From Bathymodiolus azoricus thioautotrophic gill symbiont (GTDB lineage: Bacteria; Pseudomonadota; Gammaproteobacteria; PS1; Pseudothioglobaceae), in NCBI RefSeq assembly GCF_001298715.1, contig NZ_CDSC02000133.1:1-8997 (forward strand): a DNA stretch of 8,997 nt, given 5' to 3'. Within the stretch, counting starts at the first letter, position 1, and every line of letters starts with the position of its first letter. The translations under genes were made by a program, and so were the position numbers. Under the pieces are notes generated by a model that worked only from the letters and a program-made list of their open reading frames with translations, was not told where the DNA came from and searched no databases. This document shows positions 1-7,115 of this stretch, in pieces.

Positions 1-233
1 AACGGTATTGTGCATACTAATGGCATTGAGAGTGTTTGGGACGTTATTAAAACGCGGTTATCATGGTGTATTTCATCATTTTTCAGATAAACATATCGGG
101 CGTTATGTTGATGAGTTTGGTTTTTAGGTTGAATGATGGCAATGTCAAACGATCGACACTGGATAGAATTGATTCAATTGTGTTTGGATTTAGTGGTAAT
201 AGGCTGTCTTATAAGATGTTGGTATTAATGTAA
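1..233 (+). mobile_element. IS1595-family (ISXO2-like) transposase, decayed 3' fragment
   Basis: Three successive plus-strand frames together give the C-terminal end of an ISXO2-like DDE transposase. Frame 1 carries HTNGIESVW (13-39), frame 2 carries YHGVFHHFSDKHIGRYVDEF (59-118), and frame 3 carries RLNDGNVKRSTLDRID followed by RLSYKML (126-221), with the stop at 231-233. These blocks match the characteristic end of the family; the Glu codon at 28-30 probably lies in the catalytic third-acid region. Reading through needs one A removed from the A4 run at 49-52 and one T removed from the T5 run at 121-125, so the gene is not functional as written. The 5' part lies outside the window. The last few codons overlap the truncated SIR2-TPR gene on the other strand, and no terminal inverted repeat fits between them, so the right end of the element appears to be lost. 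Confidence 0.8.
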
Positions 234-1385
234 GTTAGTCCCTTTTTATAATACTTTTCTGCTTGGTCGTAGTCTTTGCCGATAATCGTTAAAAAGTTTG
301 CATAATTGACACAAAGTTCAAAACTCTTAGGATATTCTTTCAACCCTTTTAGATATATTTCATTTTTCTTATTAGGATCCGTTTCTTTCATGGCTTTTAA
401 TTCATAACTCCACCAAGTGGGCAATTGTGGTTCTAATGCCTTTAATTCACTGTCCTTCATGCCCCCTCTTTGACCTAACTTTCTCAGTTGTTCTTGGTAG
501 TTTTTTACTTGTTGAATGACATTCTTAACCAATACACTGTTCTCAACATTGTCTAGATCAATTAATGAAGGGTGTTTTAATTTATCATTTAACACTAGCA
601 TAAAACGATCAAACCCTTCAATTTCAACAATAAAATCTTGCTCTGTTAATAGTTTTTTTGTTTCTATTAATAGTCTGTTTTTATCTCTACAACACCAATA
701 GATGGGTTTTCTCCTGATGGTTTTTCGTAAATGATCCATAATGCCTGTGTCGTAGCCACCATAACCAATCACAATCAAATGCACGCCTTCTAAAACAGGG
801 GGAGGTTCTTTTTAAACTCAGGTGACAAGGTATTTGTATCTTGCTCGGTATTTTTTGGGCTTAATAAATAATCATGGTGCAGTTTCACAATCACTGGGCG
901 AATACTAAAAGGTAATCAGCCAAAGAGGTGTGCCCGATAATTAAAGGTTTGGCTTGTTGGGCATTATGAAGTGAGAATAAAGCGTCTTCGGTCATTGTGT
1001 CAAAGTTGGTGGTTAGCACAAATTTATGCTTGGTGTTGGTTAGAATTTGTGCCAAAAATAAGTAGCCGATGCTTGGGGTTGCTTGATTAATGTATTGTTG
1101 TAGTTCTTCATGACCAGCGGAGGCGTTCGATCTAAAACGCCGAGAGAAAATGTCACTATAGTGTTTGGCGGGTTCTTCTTCCCACTTTTTAAGGTCTGTA
1201 TTATTGACCCCCTTATTGTCTTTAATGGTTTCCAACCACTTTTCACTTAATTCTTTAGCGGCAAGAATGCCAGACTCAACGGAAGCACCCGCCCCTAAAA
1301 AGAAGCCGTATCTTGTATCGCTATCGCTGGCATCGGCAACAGCTTGAATTAATTCTTGATAACTAATGCTTTGTGCTTCTATCAT
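209..1385 (-). pseudogene. SIR2-family NAD-binding protein with C-terminal TPR, frameshifted and truncated
   Basis: The gene starts at ATG 1385, 9 nt after djlA. Its first frame (to 891) shows the SIR2 nucleotide-binding motif GAGAS (residues 31-35) and TTNFD (125-129), followed by GHTSLADYL. A second frame, roughly 905-800, continues with RPVIVKLHHDYLL. A third (about 800 to 209) continues with VLEGVHLIVIGYGGYDTG, then WWSYELKA and one TPR-like unit, YANFLTIIGKDYDQAEKYYKKG. This is the layout of SIR2-TPR proteins, many of which occur in phage-defence settings; a defence role here is inference. Restoring one frame needs one base added to the A4 run at 907-910 and one to the G5 run at 798-802 (plus-strand). 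Family members usually have further TPR units, but this copy ends in the transposase remnant after about one. If translated, the first segment alone would make a 164-residue truncated product. Assembly error at the homopolymers is the main alternative. Confidence 0.82.
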
Positions 1386-1394
1386 AGGGTGGTG

Positions 1395-2126
1395 CTAGTG
1401 TCGAGATTTTTTGATGGCATCATAAGCTTTGTTGATTTTTTTTGACTGCTCATTAGCGTAATCCATAAATTCTTTAGGTAGACCTTGGGACTGTATTTTA
1501 TCGGGATGATGCTTTGATATGGCTTTTCTGTAGGCTTTCTTAATCTCTTTATCGCTATTATCTTTAGCGCACCTAAGTACTTGATAATGCTTATCTATAT
1601 CAGCCTCACCCCAACTACTTTGGTTATTGACACTATTTTTATAGTCATTATATATACCGTTGTGTAAACCTAAATACTCGGGTATTTTTCTTAGAATTTC
1701 ATCTTCTTGTTCGTGCAAAACACCATCAGAATACGCAACTTCCCAAAGCACTGCATAGACAACCCCTCTCACTTCTGAACTGGCTACTGCTCTATATTGG
1801 CTGGCATATTCATAGATTGATTGCTCACTTGACGATGCTTTTCTAAAGGCATTGATAGCAGTTTCTTTGTCTTTGCTACTCAATCTTATAGCGCTCATAA
1901 ACCGTGTTACAGCATCAATTTCTTCTTTAGCAATGACACCATCTGCCTTTGCCATTTTCGCAAGCATTGAGAAAAGAGAGTTAAGAAATAGTGTTGTGGC
2001 ATGAGTATTGTTATTAACATTGAATGACTTTGTAACAAAGCTCAATATCCAAACTATCGCAATTCCAACAAATGCACCAACAGCTCCATTAATCCAATAA
2101 CCAAAAATAGCAGCCAACCAAATCAT
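1395..2126 (-). CDS. djlA: DjlA-like membrane-anchored J-domain co-chaperone
   Basis: This 243-residue protein has the three-part DjlA layout. An N-terminal hydrophobic segment (about residues 2-31, containing glycines) should anchor it in the inner membrane. A TerB-like helical domain follows (about 45-160), with paired acidic motifs KADGVIAKEE and YSDGVLHEQEDE. A C-terminal J-domain (about 178-243) carries the HPD tripeptide at 207-209, which stimulates DnaK ATPase, and ends in the DjlA-typical pattern HHPDK, GLPKEF, INKAYDAIKK. It is slightly shorter than the E. coli protein (about 270 residues), mainly through a shorter linker before the J-domain. DjlA works with DnaK at the cytoplasmic face of the inner membrane and is linked to envelope stress responses. 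The gene follows the ampG-nagZ operon after a 55-nt gap, so it may be co-transcribed or have its own promoter. No convincing Shine-Dalgarno sequence is seen before the ATG. Confidence 0.9.
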   Translation of the reverse strand: MIWLAAIFGYWINGAVGAFVGIAIVWILSFVTKSFNVNNNTHATTLFLNSLFSMLAKMAKADGVIAKEEIDAVTRFMSAIRLSSKDKETAINAFRKASSSEQSIYEYASQYRAVASSEVRGVVYAVLWEVAYSDGVLHEQEDEILRKIPEYLGLHNGIYNDYKNSVNNQSSWGEADIDKHYQVLRCAKDNSDKEIKKAYRKAISKHHPDKIQSQGLPKEFMDYANEQSKKINKAYDAIKKSRH

Positions 2127-2165
2127 TTTTTATTTTTACTAATTTGAGACTTTTTTAAAAACATA

Positions 2166-2190
2166 TTGAATTGAATTGAATTTAATTTAA
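2166..2190. repeat. Pentanucleotide tandem repeat (TTGAA)3(TTTAA)2
   Basis: Five consecutive 5-mers, three TTGAA and then two TTTAA on the plus strand, span the last codons and stop of the 93-residue gene and the start of the gap before djlA. It may be simple low-complexity sequence in an AT-rich genome. Because it overlaps the stop codon, slippage here could change the C-terminus of the small protein. Confidence 0.6.
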
Positions 2191-2463
2191 GGTTTTCTTT
2201 AGATCGTCAACAGAAATGCTTTGTACCGTTTGTTCATCAGTGTAAACAGGTTTCATTTTAGTATGTATACCGGATTCTTTTTCAATGACGACCTGTCTAG
2301 AAATAACGATATCTAGGCAATCGGTGATCATTTTTTGCGTATCCTGTGTCAATGGATGGCGCAATCCTGGCTTGGTCATAGTGTCCTTTGCTACAGAAAT
2401 AAGGGTTTTTCTCACCGCATTTAATAGGCGAAGTTCAAAATCTTGATTGTTGTCTTTACTCAT
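2182..2463 (-). CDS. Small conserved-looking protein of unknown function, last gene of the ampG-nagZ operon
   Basis: A 93-residue soluble protein, probably cytoplasmic, with no signal peptide or membrane segment. It appears to have an N-terminal helix (about residues 8-27), a KPGLRHPLT segment (31-39) and a second helix (about 41-62), followed by a more variable tail ending DDLKKTLN. It recalls short gammaproteobacterial proteins with a KHPL motif before a helix of the type DCLALIxxRE. Some of these carry automatic labels such as segregation and condensation protein A, which I do not trust here. Its ATG overlaps the nagZ stop as ATGA (2460-2463), which implies translational coupling and argues that it is a real gene. 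No function can be assigned from the sequence. Confidence 0.72.
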   Translation of the reverse strand: MSKDNNQDFELRLLNAVRKTLISVAKDTMTKPGLRHPLTQDTQKMITDCLDIVISRQVVIEKESGIHTKMKPVYTDEQTVQSISVDDLKKTLN

Positions 2464-3446
2464 AGTAAATCACTGATATTTTCTAAATGTTGCGAGTAAG
2501 TTATTTTACCGACATCCTTAGACTTAATCCCTCGCATTGATTGTAGTTTTTCACTCATCGTCCAATCACGATCAATCACCTGCTCAACTAATTCAGGATG
2601 ATTACAAATCAGCACCATATCACAGCCACTCTCAAGTGAGACTTGAACACGCTTGACTATATTTTTAATGAAATGTGCACCTTGCATGGATAAATCATCA
2701 CTAAATATCACGCCACCAAAACCCAATTTTTCTTGCAAAATTTCCTTAATCCATTTTGATGAAAAACCCGCTGGATTCAAGTCCACTTGCGAGTACACCA
2801 CATGTGCTGGCATTACGGCGTCCAAACCATGGTTAATAAGCGCCTTAAAAACAGCCATATCTTGAGAAATATCATTCAATGGGCGCCCATCTACTGGTAA
2901 ATCTAGATGTGAATCTGCTGCTACAAAACCATGTCCAGGGAAATGCTTACCCACACATTTCATACCTGCATTATGCATGCCTTCAATCAGGCTACTGGCC
3001 AATTTCACCACCACATCAGGGTTAGAATGGAAGGCTCTATCGCCAATCACAGAAGATACATCATAATCCAAATCAAGCACCGGTGCAAAAGAAAAATCTA
3101 CACCAATGGCTAATAATTCTGCTGCCAACACATAACCGCAAGACGCGGCTTGTTCTAAAGCGTGGTCTGGATTTTGGTCGTAAATCTCACCGAGTTTTGC
3201 CATCGCTGGTAAATGGGTAAAACCCTCTCTAAAGCGTTGCACTCTACCGCCCTCATGGTCAACAGCAATGAGTAAATTCTGATTGGTTAAACGAATAGAT
3301 TGAATTAAGGATTTCACTTGATAAATATCTTTAAAATTACGCGAAAATAAAATAACGCCGCCAATTGAGGCTTTGGCTAGTTGTTGTTTTTCTAGATTGG
3401 TTAATGTCAAGCCTGACACATCCATCATAATAGATCCTAAGTTCAT
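2460..3446 (-). CDS. nagZ: Beta-N-acetylhexosaminidase NagZ (GH3)
   Basis: A 328-residue single-domain GH3 enzyme, the normal size for proteobacterial NagZ. It has GVILFSRNF (30-38), AVDHEGGRVQRF (61-72), GKHFPGHG (166-173) followed by ADSH (177-180), VMPAHVVYS (211-219) and GVIFSDDLSM (245-254). By family knowledge the nucleophile is the first Asp of SDDLSM (Asp250) and the acid/base is the loop His of ADSH (His180), paired with Asp178. NagZ acts in the cytoplasm and removes GlcNAc from the GlcNAc-anhydroMurNAc-peptides imported by AmpG; the products feed cell-wall recycling and, in some species, AmpC beta-lactamase induction. There is no signal peptide, as expected. It starts 3 nt after the ampG stop and overlaps the downstream 93-residue gene by 4 nt, so it sits inside a coupled operon with its transporter. 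Confidence 0.96.
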   Translation of the reverse strand: MNLGSIMMDVSGLTLTNLEKQQLAKASIGGVILFSRNFKDIYQVKSLIQSIRLTNQNLLIAVDHEGGRVQRFREGFTHLPAMAKLGEIYDQNPDHALEQAASCGYVLAAELLAIGVDFSFAPVLDLDYDVSSVIGDRAFHSNPDVVVKLASSLIEGMHNAGMKCVGKHFPGHGFVAADSHLDLPVDGRPLNDISQDMAVFKALINHGLDAVMPAHVVYSQVDLNPAGFSSKWIKEILQEKLGFGGVIFSDDLSMQGAHFIKNIVKRVQVSLESGCDMVLICNHPELVEQVIDRDWTMSEKLQSMRGIKSKDVGKITYSQHLENISDLL

Positions 3447-3449
3447 ATT

Positions 3450-4964
3450 TTAATCAATGTAGGGTTTAACTTTATACACCAAATACAAAATTGGCAATCC
3501 GATCAGCGTGGTGAAAATAAAAAATTCACTATAGCCAAATACCTCTACGATTGTGCCTGAGTAGCCACCAAAAATCTTAGGCAATAAAGTCATTAAAGAC
3601 GAAAAAACAGCATACTGAACCGCGGTAAATTTGATATTGGTAAGGCTTGATAAGAAAGCAATAAAGGCTGCCCCTGCCAACCCTGCCGATAAATTATCCA
3701 TCGTAATGGTAATGTATAGCCAAGTCATATCATGACCGACACTTGCCAAAACGATAAACAATAAATTGGTTATTGCAGACAGAGCCGCACCTAAGAACAA
3801 CACTTTAAATACGCCAAATCTAATCGCCATCAAGCCGCCTAAAAACCCGCCTGCAACAGTCATAAATAGGCCAAATGTTTTAGACACAGTGGCAATTTCA
3901 ATTTTGCTAAAACCCATATCTTGGTAAAAAATATTAGCCACAACGCCAAGTACAATATCACTCACTCGATACAAGCCAATCACTGCTAATAATAAAATAG
4001 CAACACTCAATCCGTAGCGATCAAAAAAATCTTTAACTGGCTCAACATAAGTACTGTTCACCATCGAACGATTGACAATATTTAACGCGATTAATATTCT
4101 AGCTGCCATATAAGCACCTGCAATGGCCAGCATCATTCTTAATGTAGCAACGATAAAACCAGACAAATGCTTATTGGAAAATACTTCCGTAAGGCTTGAT
4201 TTAAATGCCTTGCCAAGATCAGCACTAACAACAAATGTGGCAATAAAAGCAGCGACTATAGCTAAAAATAATGCAAAAAATCTAAGGTAATCTGCGGTTG
4301 AGTATTCTTTATTGTAACGACTTAAATCAGGCTCTTTGATTAATAGTGTTGTTACCACACCGAGCATCATCACCATAATCATCACTAAGTAAGTATTTGA
4401 CCAAGCTGAAAAACTATATAGCTCTTTGGTGGAGCCAAAATAACTGGCCAAAAATAAACCACCGGCGCCCGCTACTAACATGCCGATTCGATAACCTGCA
4501 ATATAAGTGGCAGACAACATTGATTGCATATCTTTATCGGCTGATTCAATGCGGTATGCATCAATGACAATATCTTGTGTGGCTGACGAAAACCCAAGTA
4601 GCACCGCACCAATTGCCATTAACTCTAAATTATCAATATTAGCTTGCGGATCAACAGCAGACATTAGCCATATTGAAACCATGATTGCCAATTGAGAAAT
4701 AAACATCCATGATCTTCTTCGACCTAAAAATTTGGTCAAAAAAGGCAAAGGCAACCGATCAACCAATGGCGCCCATACAAATTTAAATGAATAGCCTAAT
4801 GCCGCCCAAGAGAAGAAGGTGATACTAGATTTTACAACGCCGGCTTCATTAAGCCAAAGCCCTAGCGTAGAAAAAATAAGCAAAATTGGAACACCCGCTG
4901 AGAAGCCAAGAAAAAGCATGGTTATCACTCGAGGGTGGATAAAAAGCTTAATATTGTCTAACAT
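3450..4964 (-). CDS. ampG: AmpG-type muropeptide permease (MFS)
   Basis: A polytopic inner-membrane transporter of 504 residues (E. coli AmpG has 491), with a dozen or more hydrophobic segments through its length. AmpG hallmarks are WAPLVDRLPLP (about 64-74), GRRRSW (about 81-86) and FSSATQDIVIDAYR (about 125-138). It brings GlcNAc-anhydroMurNAc peptides into the cytoplasm by proton-coupled transport. A central stretch (about 225-320) adds hydrophobic segments between the two MFS halves, as in other AmpG proteins. I chose ATG 4964, which overlaps the rhodanese stop as ATGTTAG. A TTG at 4973 would add only three residues (MGA) and is less attractive. Upstream TTGGGTG is a weak ribosome-binding candidate. 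nagZ follows after 3 nt, which supports muropeptides as the substrate. Confidence 0.95.
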   Translation of the reverse strand: MLDNIKLFIHPRVITMLFLGFSAGVPILLIFSTLGLWLNEAGVVKSSITFFSWAALGYSFKFVWAPLVDRLPLPFLTKFLGRRRSWMFISQLAIMVSIWLMSAVDPQANIDNLELMAIGAVLLGFSSATQDIVIDAYRIESADKDMQSMLSATYIAGYRIGMLVAGAGGLFLASYFGSTKELYSFSAWSNTYLVMIMVMMLGVVTTLLIKEPDLSRYNKEYSTADYLRFFALFLAIVAAFIATFVVSADLGKAFKSSLTEVFSNKHLSGFIVATLRMMLAIAGAYMAARILIALNIVNRSMVNSTYVEPVKDFFDRYGLSVAILLLAVIGLYRVSDIVLGVVANIFYQDMGFSKIEIATVSKTFGLFMTVAGGFLGGLMAIRFGVFKVLFLGAALSAITNLLFIVLASVGHDMTWLYITITMDNLSAGLAGAAFIAFLSSLTNIKFTAVQYAVFSSLMTLLPKIFGGYSGTIVEVFGYSEFFIFTTLIGLPILYLVYKVKPYID

Positions 4965-5359
4965 TGCACCCAAGGCATGCCATCATGACGCCAGCCATTG
5001 ACATTGCCACGCTGATCATTTTCATCGAGATCCCCCTCAAAACCACTAACAACATGAGCAACATTGGTAAAGCCAAATTTAAGCAGGCATTTGCCCGCAT
5101 CACCAGAGCGATAACCACTACGACAAATTAGAATAATTTCAGTATCTTTTTGGCAATTAAAGCGTCCAATAGCAGCAATGAATTCACCTTCATTGGCCTC
5201 CCAATCAGGGTCATCAAGCCAGGGCACAAAAATACAGTCAACTGGCCGACCAACAAATTTGTTTTCTGCTTCACAGCGAACATCAATTAGTACCGCATCT
5301 TTATTGGCTTTTAGACGCTCTAAAGCATTCTTAGGTAAGTATTGTGCTAATATAGTCAT
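4958..5359 (-). CDS. Single-domain rhodanese-like sulfurtransferase
   Basis: A 133-residue cytoplasmic protein with one rhodanese domain: LIDVR (24-28), VPWLDDPDW (45-53), IILICRSGYRSGDAGKCL (75-92) and a C-terminal block FEGDLDENDQRG...NGWRHDGMPW. Cys79 heads the six-residue active loop CRSGYR and should carry the persulfide. The FEGDLDE...GWR...G(L/M)PW ending is familiar from rhodaneses of sulfur-oxidising proteobacteria (from memory, not searched). Its partner is unknown; it could move sulfane sulfur for tRNA thiolation, cofactor synthesis or sulfur oxidation. Its start overlaps the stop of the YkuD gene (ATGA, 5356-5359) and its stop overlaps the ampG start, so it is embedded in a cell-wall operon without an obvious metabolic reason. 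Confidence 0.9.
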   Translation of the reverse strand: MTILAQYLPKNALERLKANKDAVLIDVRCEAENKFVGRPVDCIFVPWLDDPDWEANEGEFIAAIGRFNCQKDTEIILICRSGYRSGDAGKCLLKFGFTNVAHVVSGFEGDLDENDQRGNVNGWRHDGMPWVQC

Positions 5360-5802
5360 GCTTTCATTATAACAACATCTTCACCGATTTTAACGCGTTC
5401 AAATAACTCAATAATATCTTGGTTACGCAGTCGAATACAACCCTTTGAACTAGGCACACCCATTGTTGCCTCATCAGGTGCACCGTGAATATAAATATAG
5501 CGTTTTTTGGTATTTTTATTATGCACCTCAAGCCCATCCAACCAAAGAATGCGCGTGAGTATCCAATCTCTATCAGGATGTTGCTGCTTTAATTTAGGTG
5601 AATATATTTCACCCGTTGGCACCCTAGCAACTAATACTGCACCTGATTCAAGTCCATCACCAATCATCGAGGCGATTTTAAATTTGCCCGTTGGTGTACA
5701 AAATGAACCCTCTTCTTCCCCAAGTCCATTTGCTGCGCTGCTGATAGAATAAGTTTTATCTTTAAAAGATAGTATTTGGTCTTTAATACTAATACTAATC
5801 AT
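5356..5802 (-). CDS. YkuD-fold L,D-transpeptidase family protein, probably cytoplasmic (L,D-carboxypeptidase candidate)
   Basis: A 148-residue protein consisting of little more than a YkuD catalytic domain. The catalytic motif is visible as His106 in YIYIHG, then 15 residues, then SSKGCIRLRN with Cys122 as nucleophile and Arg124. The position before GC is Lys rather than the usual His of SHGC; SKGC is also, as I recall, found in Bacillus YkuD. Residues 1-20 are hydrophilic to mixed, with no signal peptide, lipobox or LysM domain, unlike periplasmic L,D-transpeptidases. Together with ampG and nagZ in the same coupled operon, this points to a cytoplasmic role, most simply trimming tetrapeptides of recycled muropeptides to tripeptides, as reported for the signal-less YkuD enzyme ElsL of Acinetobacter. 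Fold and catalytic residues are seen; the exact reaction is inferred. It overlaps rlmD (ATGA, 5799-5802) and the rhodanese gene by 4 nt each. Confidence 0.88.
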   Translation of the reverse strand: MISISIKDQILSFKDKTYSISSAANGLGEEEGSFCTPTGKFKIASMIGDGLESGAVLVARVPTGEIYSPKLKQQHPDRDWILTRILWLDGLEVHNKNTKKRYIYIHGAPDEATMGVPSSKGCIRLRNQDIIELFERVKIGEDVVIMKA

Positions 5803-7115
5803 TTGGTAAATAATGCAATAGATTCAACATGAGCAGTCTGTGGAAACATATCCATCACGCCTGCAGATTCTAGTTTATATCCAATCTTAATGAGTCTAGC
5901 AGTATCTCGTGCCAAAGTTGCAGGATTGCACGACACATACACCAATCGCTCAACGCCAAGTTTAGCTAATAATTCTACAATTTCAATCGCGCCTGAGCGC
6001 GCTGGATCAATCAGTGCTTTGTTGTATTTTTTGCCTCTAAACCATTCAAAACCTGCTACTTCTTTAAACAAATCTGCCTTATAAAAATCAGCATTTTGAA
6101 TGTCATTTCTCTGTGCATTTTCCTTAGCACGCTCAATCAGTCCGCTATCACCTTCAACACCAACCACATGTTTTGCATAACGAGCTATCGGCAAAGTGAA
6201 GTTACCTAAACCACAAAACAAATCAATCACTTCATCACCCCCATTAAGCTCAAGTAATGACAACGCTAGGTTAATCATTTTTTGATTAAGTTTAAAATTC
6301 ACCTGCGTAAAATCCGTGGGTAAAAATGCCATTTCAATATTATGCTCAGGATGAGAATAGGTTAAATTAACGCTTTTCTCAAGTGGCTTAACTGTCTCCT
6401 CACCACCACTTTGGGTATAAAAAATAATATCCAAATCCTTAGCACAATCTAACAATATTTGCTCATCTTTCACACTTAATGGCTCAAGATGTCGCAAGAT
6501 AAGCACCGTGTTATTTTCAGCAACGGCAACTTCCAATTGGGGAACTTGTGATTTGATTGAGAGTTTTTCTATTGCATTACCTAACGCTACCAAATGCTCG
6601 CCAATAGAAGGATGCAATACTTCGCACCTATCCATATTGGCAATCCAGCCTGATTTTTTTTCTCGAAAACCCACCAATACTTTGTCTTTCTTAGCAACAA
6701 AACGCACACCTAAACGCGCCTTACGCCTATAGCCCCACGCCTGCGTTTGCAAAGGCTCAAGCCAATTTTTTGGCTCAGTTTTGGCTTGCTGTTCAAATGC
6801 ATCTTTTAGCCATTTTCCTTTAGCATCAATTTGGTCTGTGCCGGATAAATGCTGGAATGAACAACCACCACAAATACCAAATACGCAACACTTTGGTGTA
6901 ATGCGTTTAGGTGATGCAACAAGTACCTTACTCACATCTGCTTCTTCGAATTTAGCACGCGAAAAAGCACGTTCAGCAATCACTGTTTCACCCGGCAACG
7001 CCCCACTCACAAAAATTACCTTCTCATCAAGATGCGCAATACCTCGCCCTTCGTGAGAGAGTGATTCAATCTCTAATTCGTAAGTCTTAGGCTTTAGTTT
7101 TCTTCTTCTACCCAT
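5799..7115 (-). CDS. rlmD: 23S rRNA (uracil-1939-C5)-methyltransferase RlmD (RumA)
   Basis: 438 residues, typical for RlmD (E. coli 433). An N-terminal TRAM domain (about 10-65) has HEGRGIAHLD. It is followed by the [4Fe-4S] ligands Cys76, Cys82 and Cys85 (C-X5-C-GG-C), with the fourth, Cys164, in MDRCEVLHP. The methyltransferase domain has FTQVNFKLNQKM (269-280), the SAM-binding loop DLFCGLGNF (298-306), DPARSGA (370-376), the nucleophile Cys396 in VSCNPATL, and Glu431 near the C-terminus as the likely base. The three-Cys cluster pattern distinguishes RlmD from RlmC and TrmA together with overall length, but paralogue assignment rests on pattern memory. It is the first gene of the coupled six-gene run and starts within the remains of the toxin reading frame. 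No Shine-Dalgarno is visible; the upstream 25 nt are almost pure A/T. Confidence 0.94.
   Translation of the reverse strand: MGRRRKLKPKTYELEIESLSHEGRGIAHLDEKVIFVSGALPGETVIAERAFSRAKFEEADVSKVLVASPKRITPKCCVFGICGGCSFQHLSGTDQIDAKGKWLKDAFEQQAKTEPKNWLEPLQTQAWGYRRKARLGVRFVAKKDKVLVGFREKKSGWIANMDRCEVLHPSIGEHLVALGNAIEKLSIKSQVPQLEVAVAENNTVLILRHLEPLSVKDEQILLDCAKDLDIIFYTQSGGEETVKPLEKSVNLTYSHPEHNIEMAFLPTDFTQVNFKLNQKMINLALSLLELNGGDEVIDLFCGLGNFTLPIARYAKHVVGVEGDSGLIERAKENAQRNDIQNADFYKADLFKEVAGFEWFRGKKYNKALIDPARSGAIEIVELLAKLGVERLVYVSCNPATLARDTARLIKIGYKLESAGVMDMFPQTAHVESIALFTK

Noticed and set aside
1395..2126. TerB and J-domain gene beside SIR2-TPR as a dedicated two-gene defence system
   Set aside because: The membrane segment, TerB domain, HPD and C-terminal pattern match housekeeping DjlA closely; its closeness to the SIR2 gene is better explained by later insertion behind djlA.
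4965..4973. TTG at 4973 as the ampG start
   Set aside because: It adds only three residues and uses a rarer start codon, while ATG 4964 gives the usual overlap with the upstream stop and a family-like N-terminus (MLDNIKLF).
5430..5445. Lys instead of His in the YkuD catalytic motif (SSKGC) as a sign of inactivation
   Set aside because: Cys122, His106 and Arg124 are all present, and an SKGC version is, as I recall, found in active Bacillus YkuD, so this is more likely a natural variant than a loss of activity.
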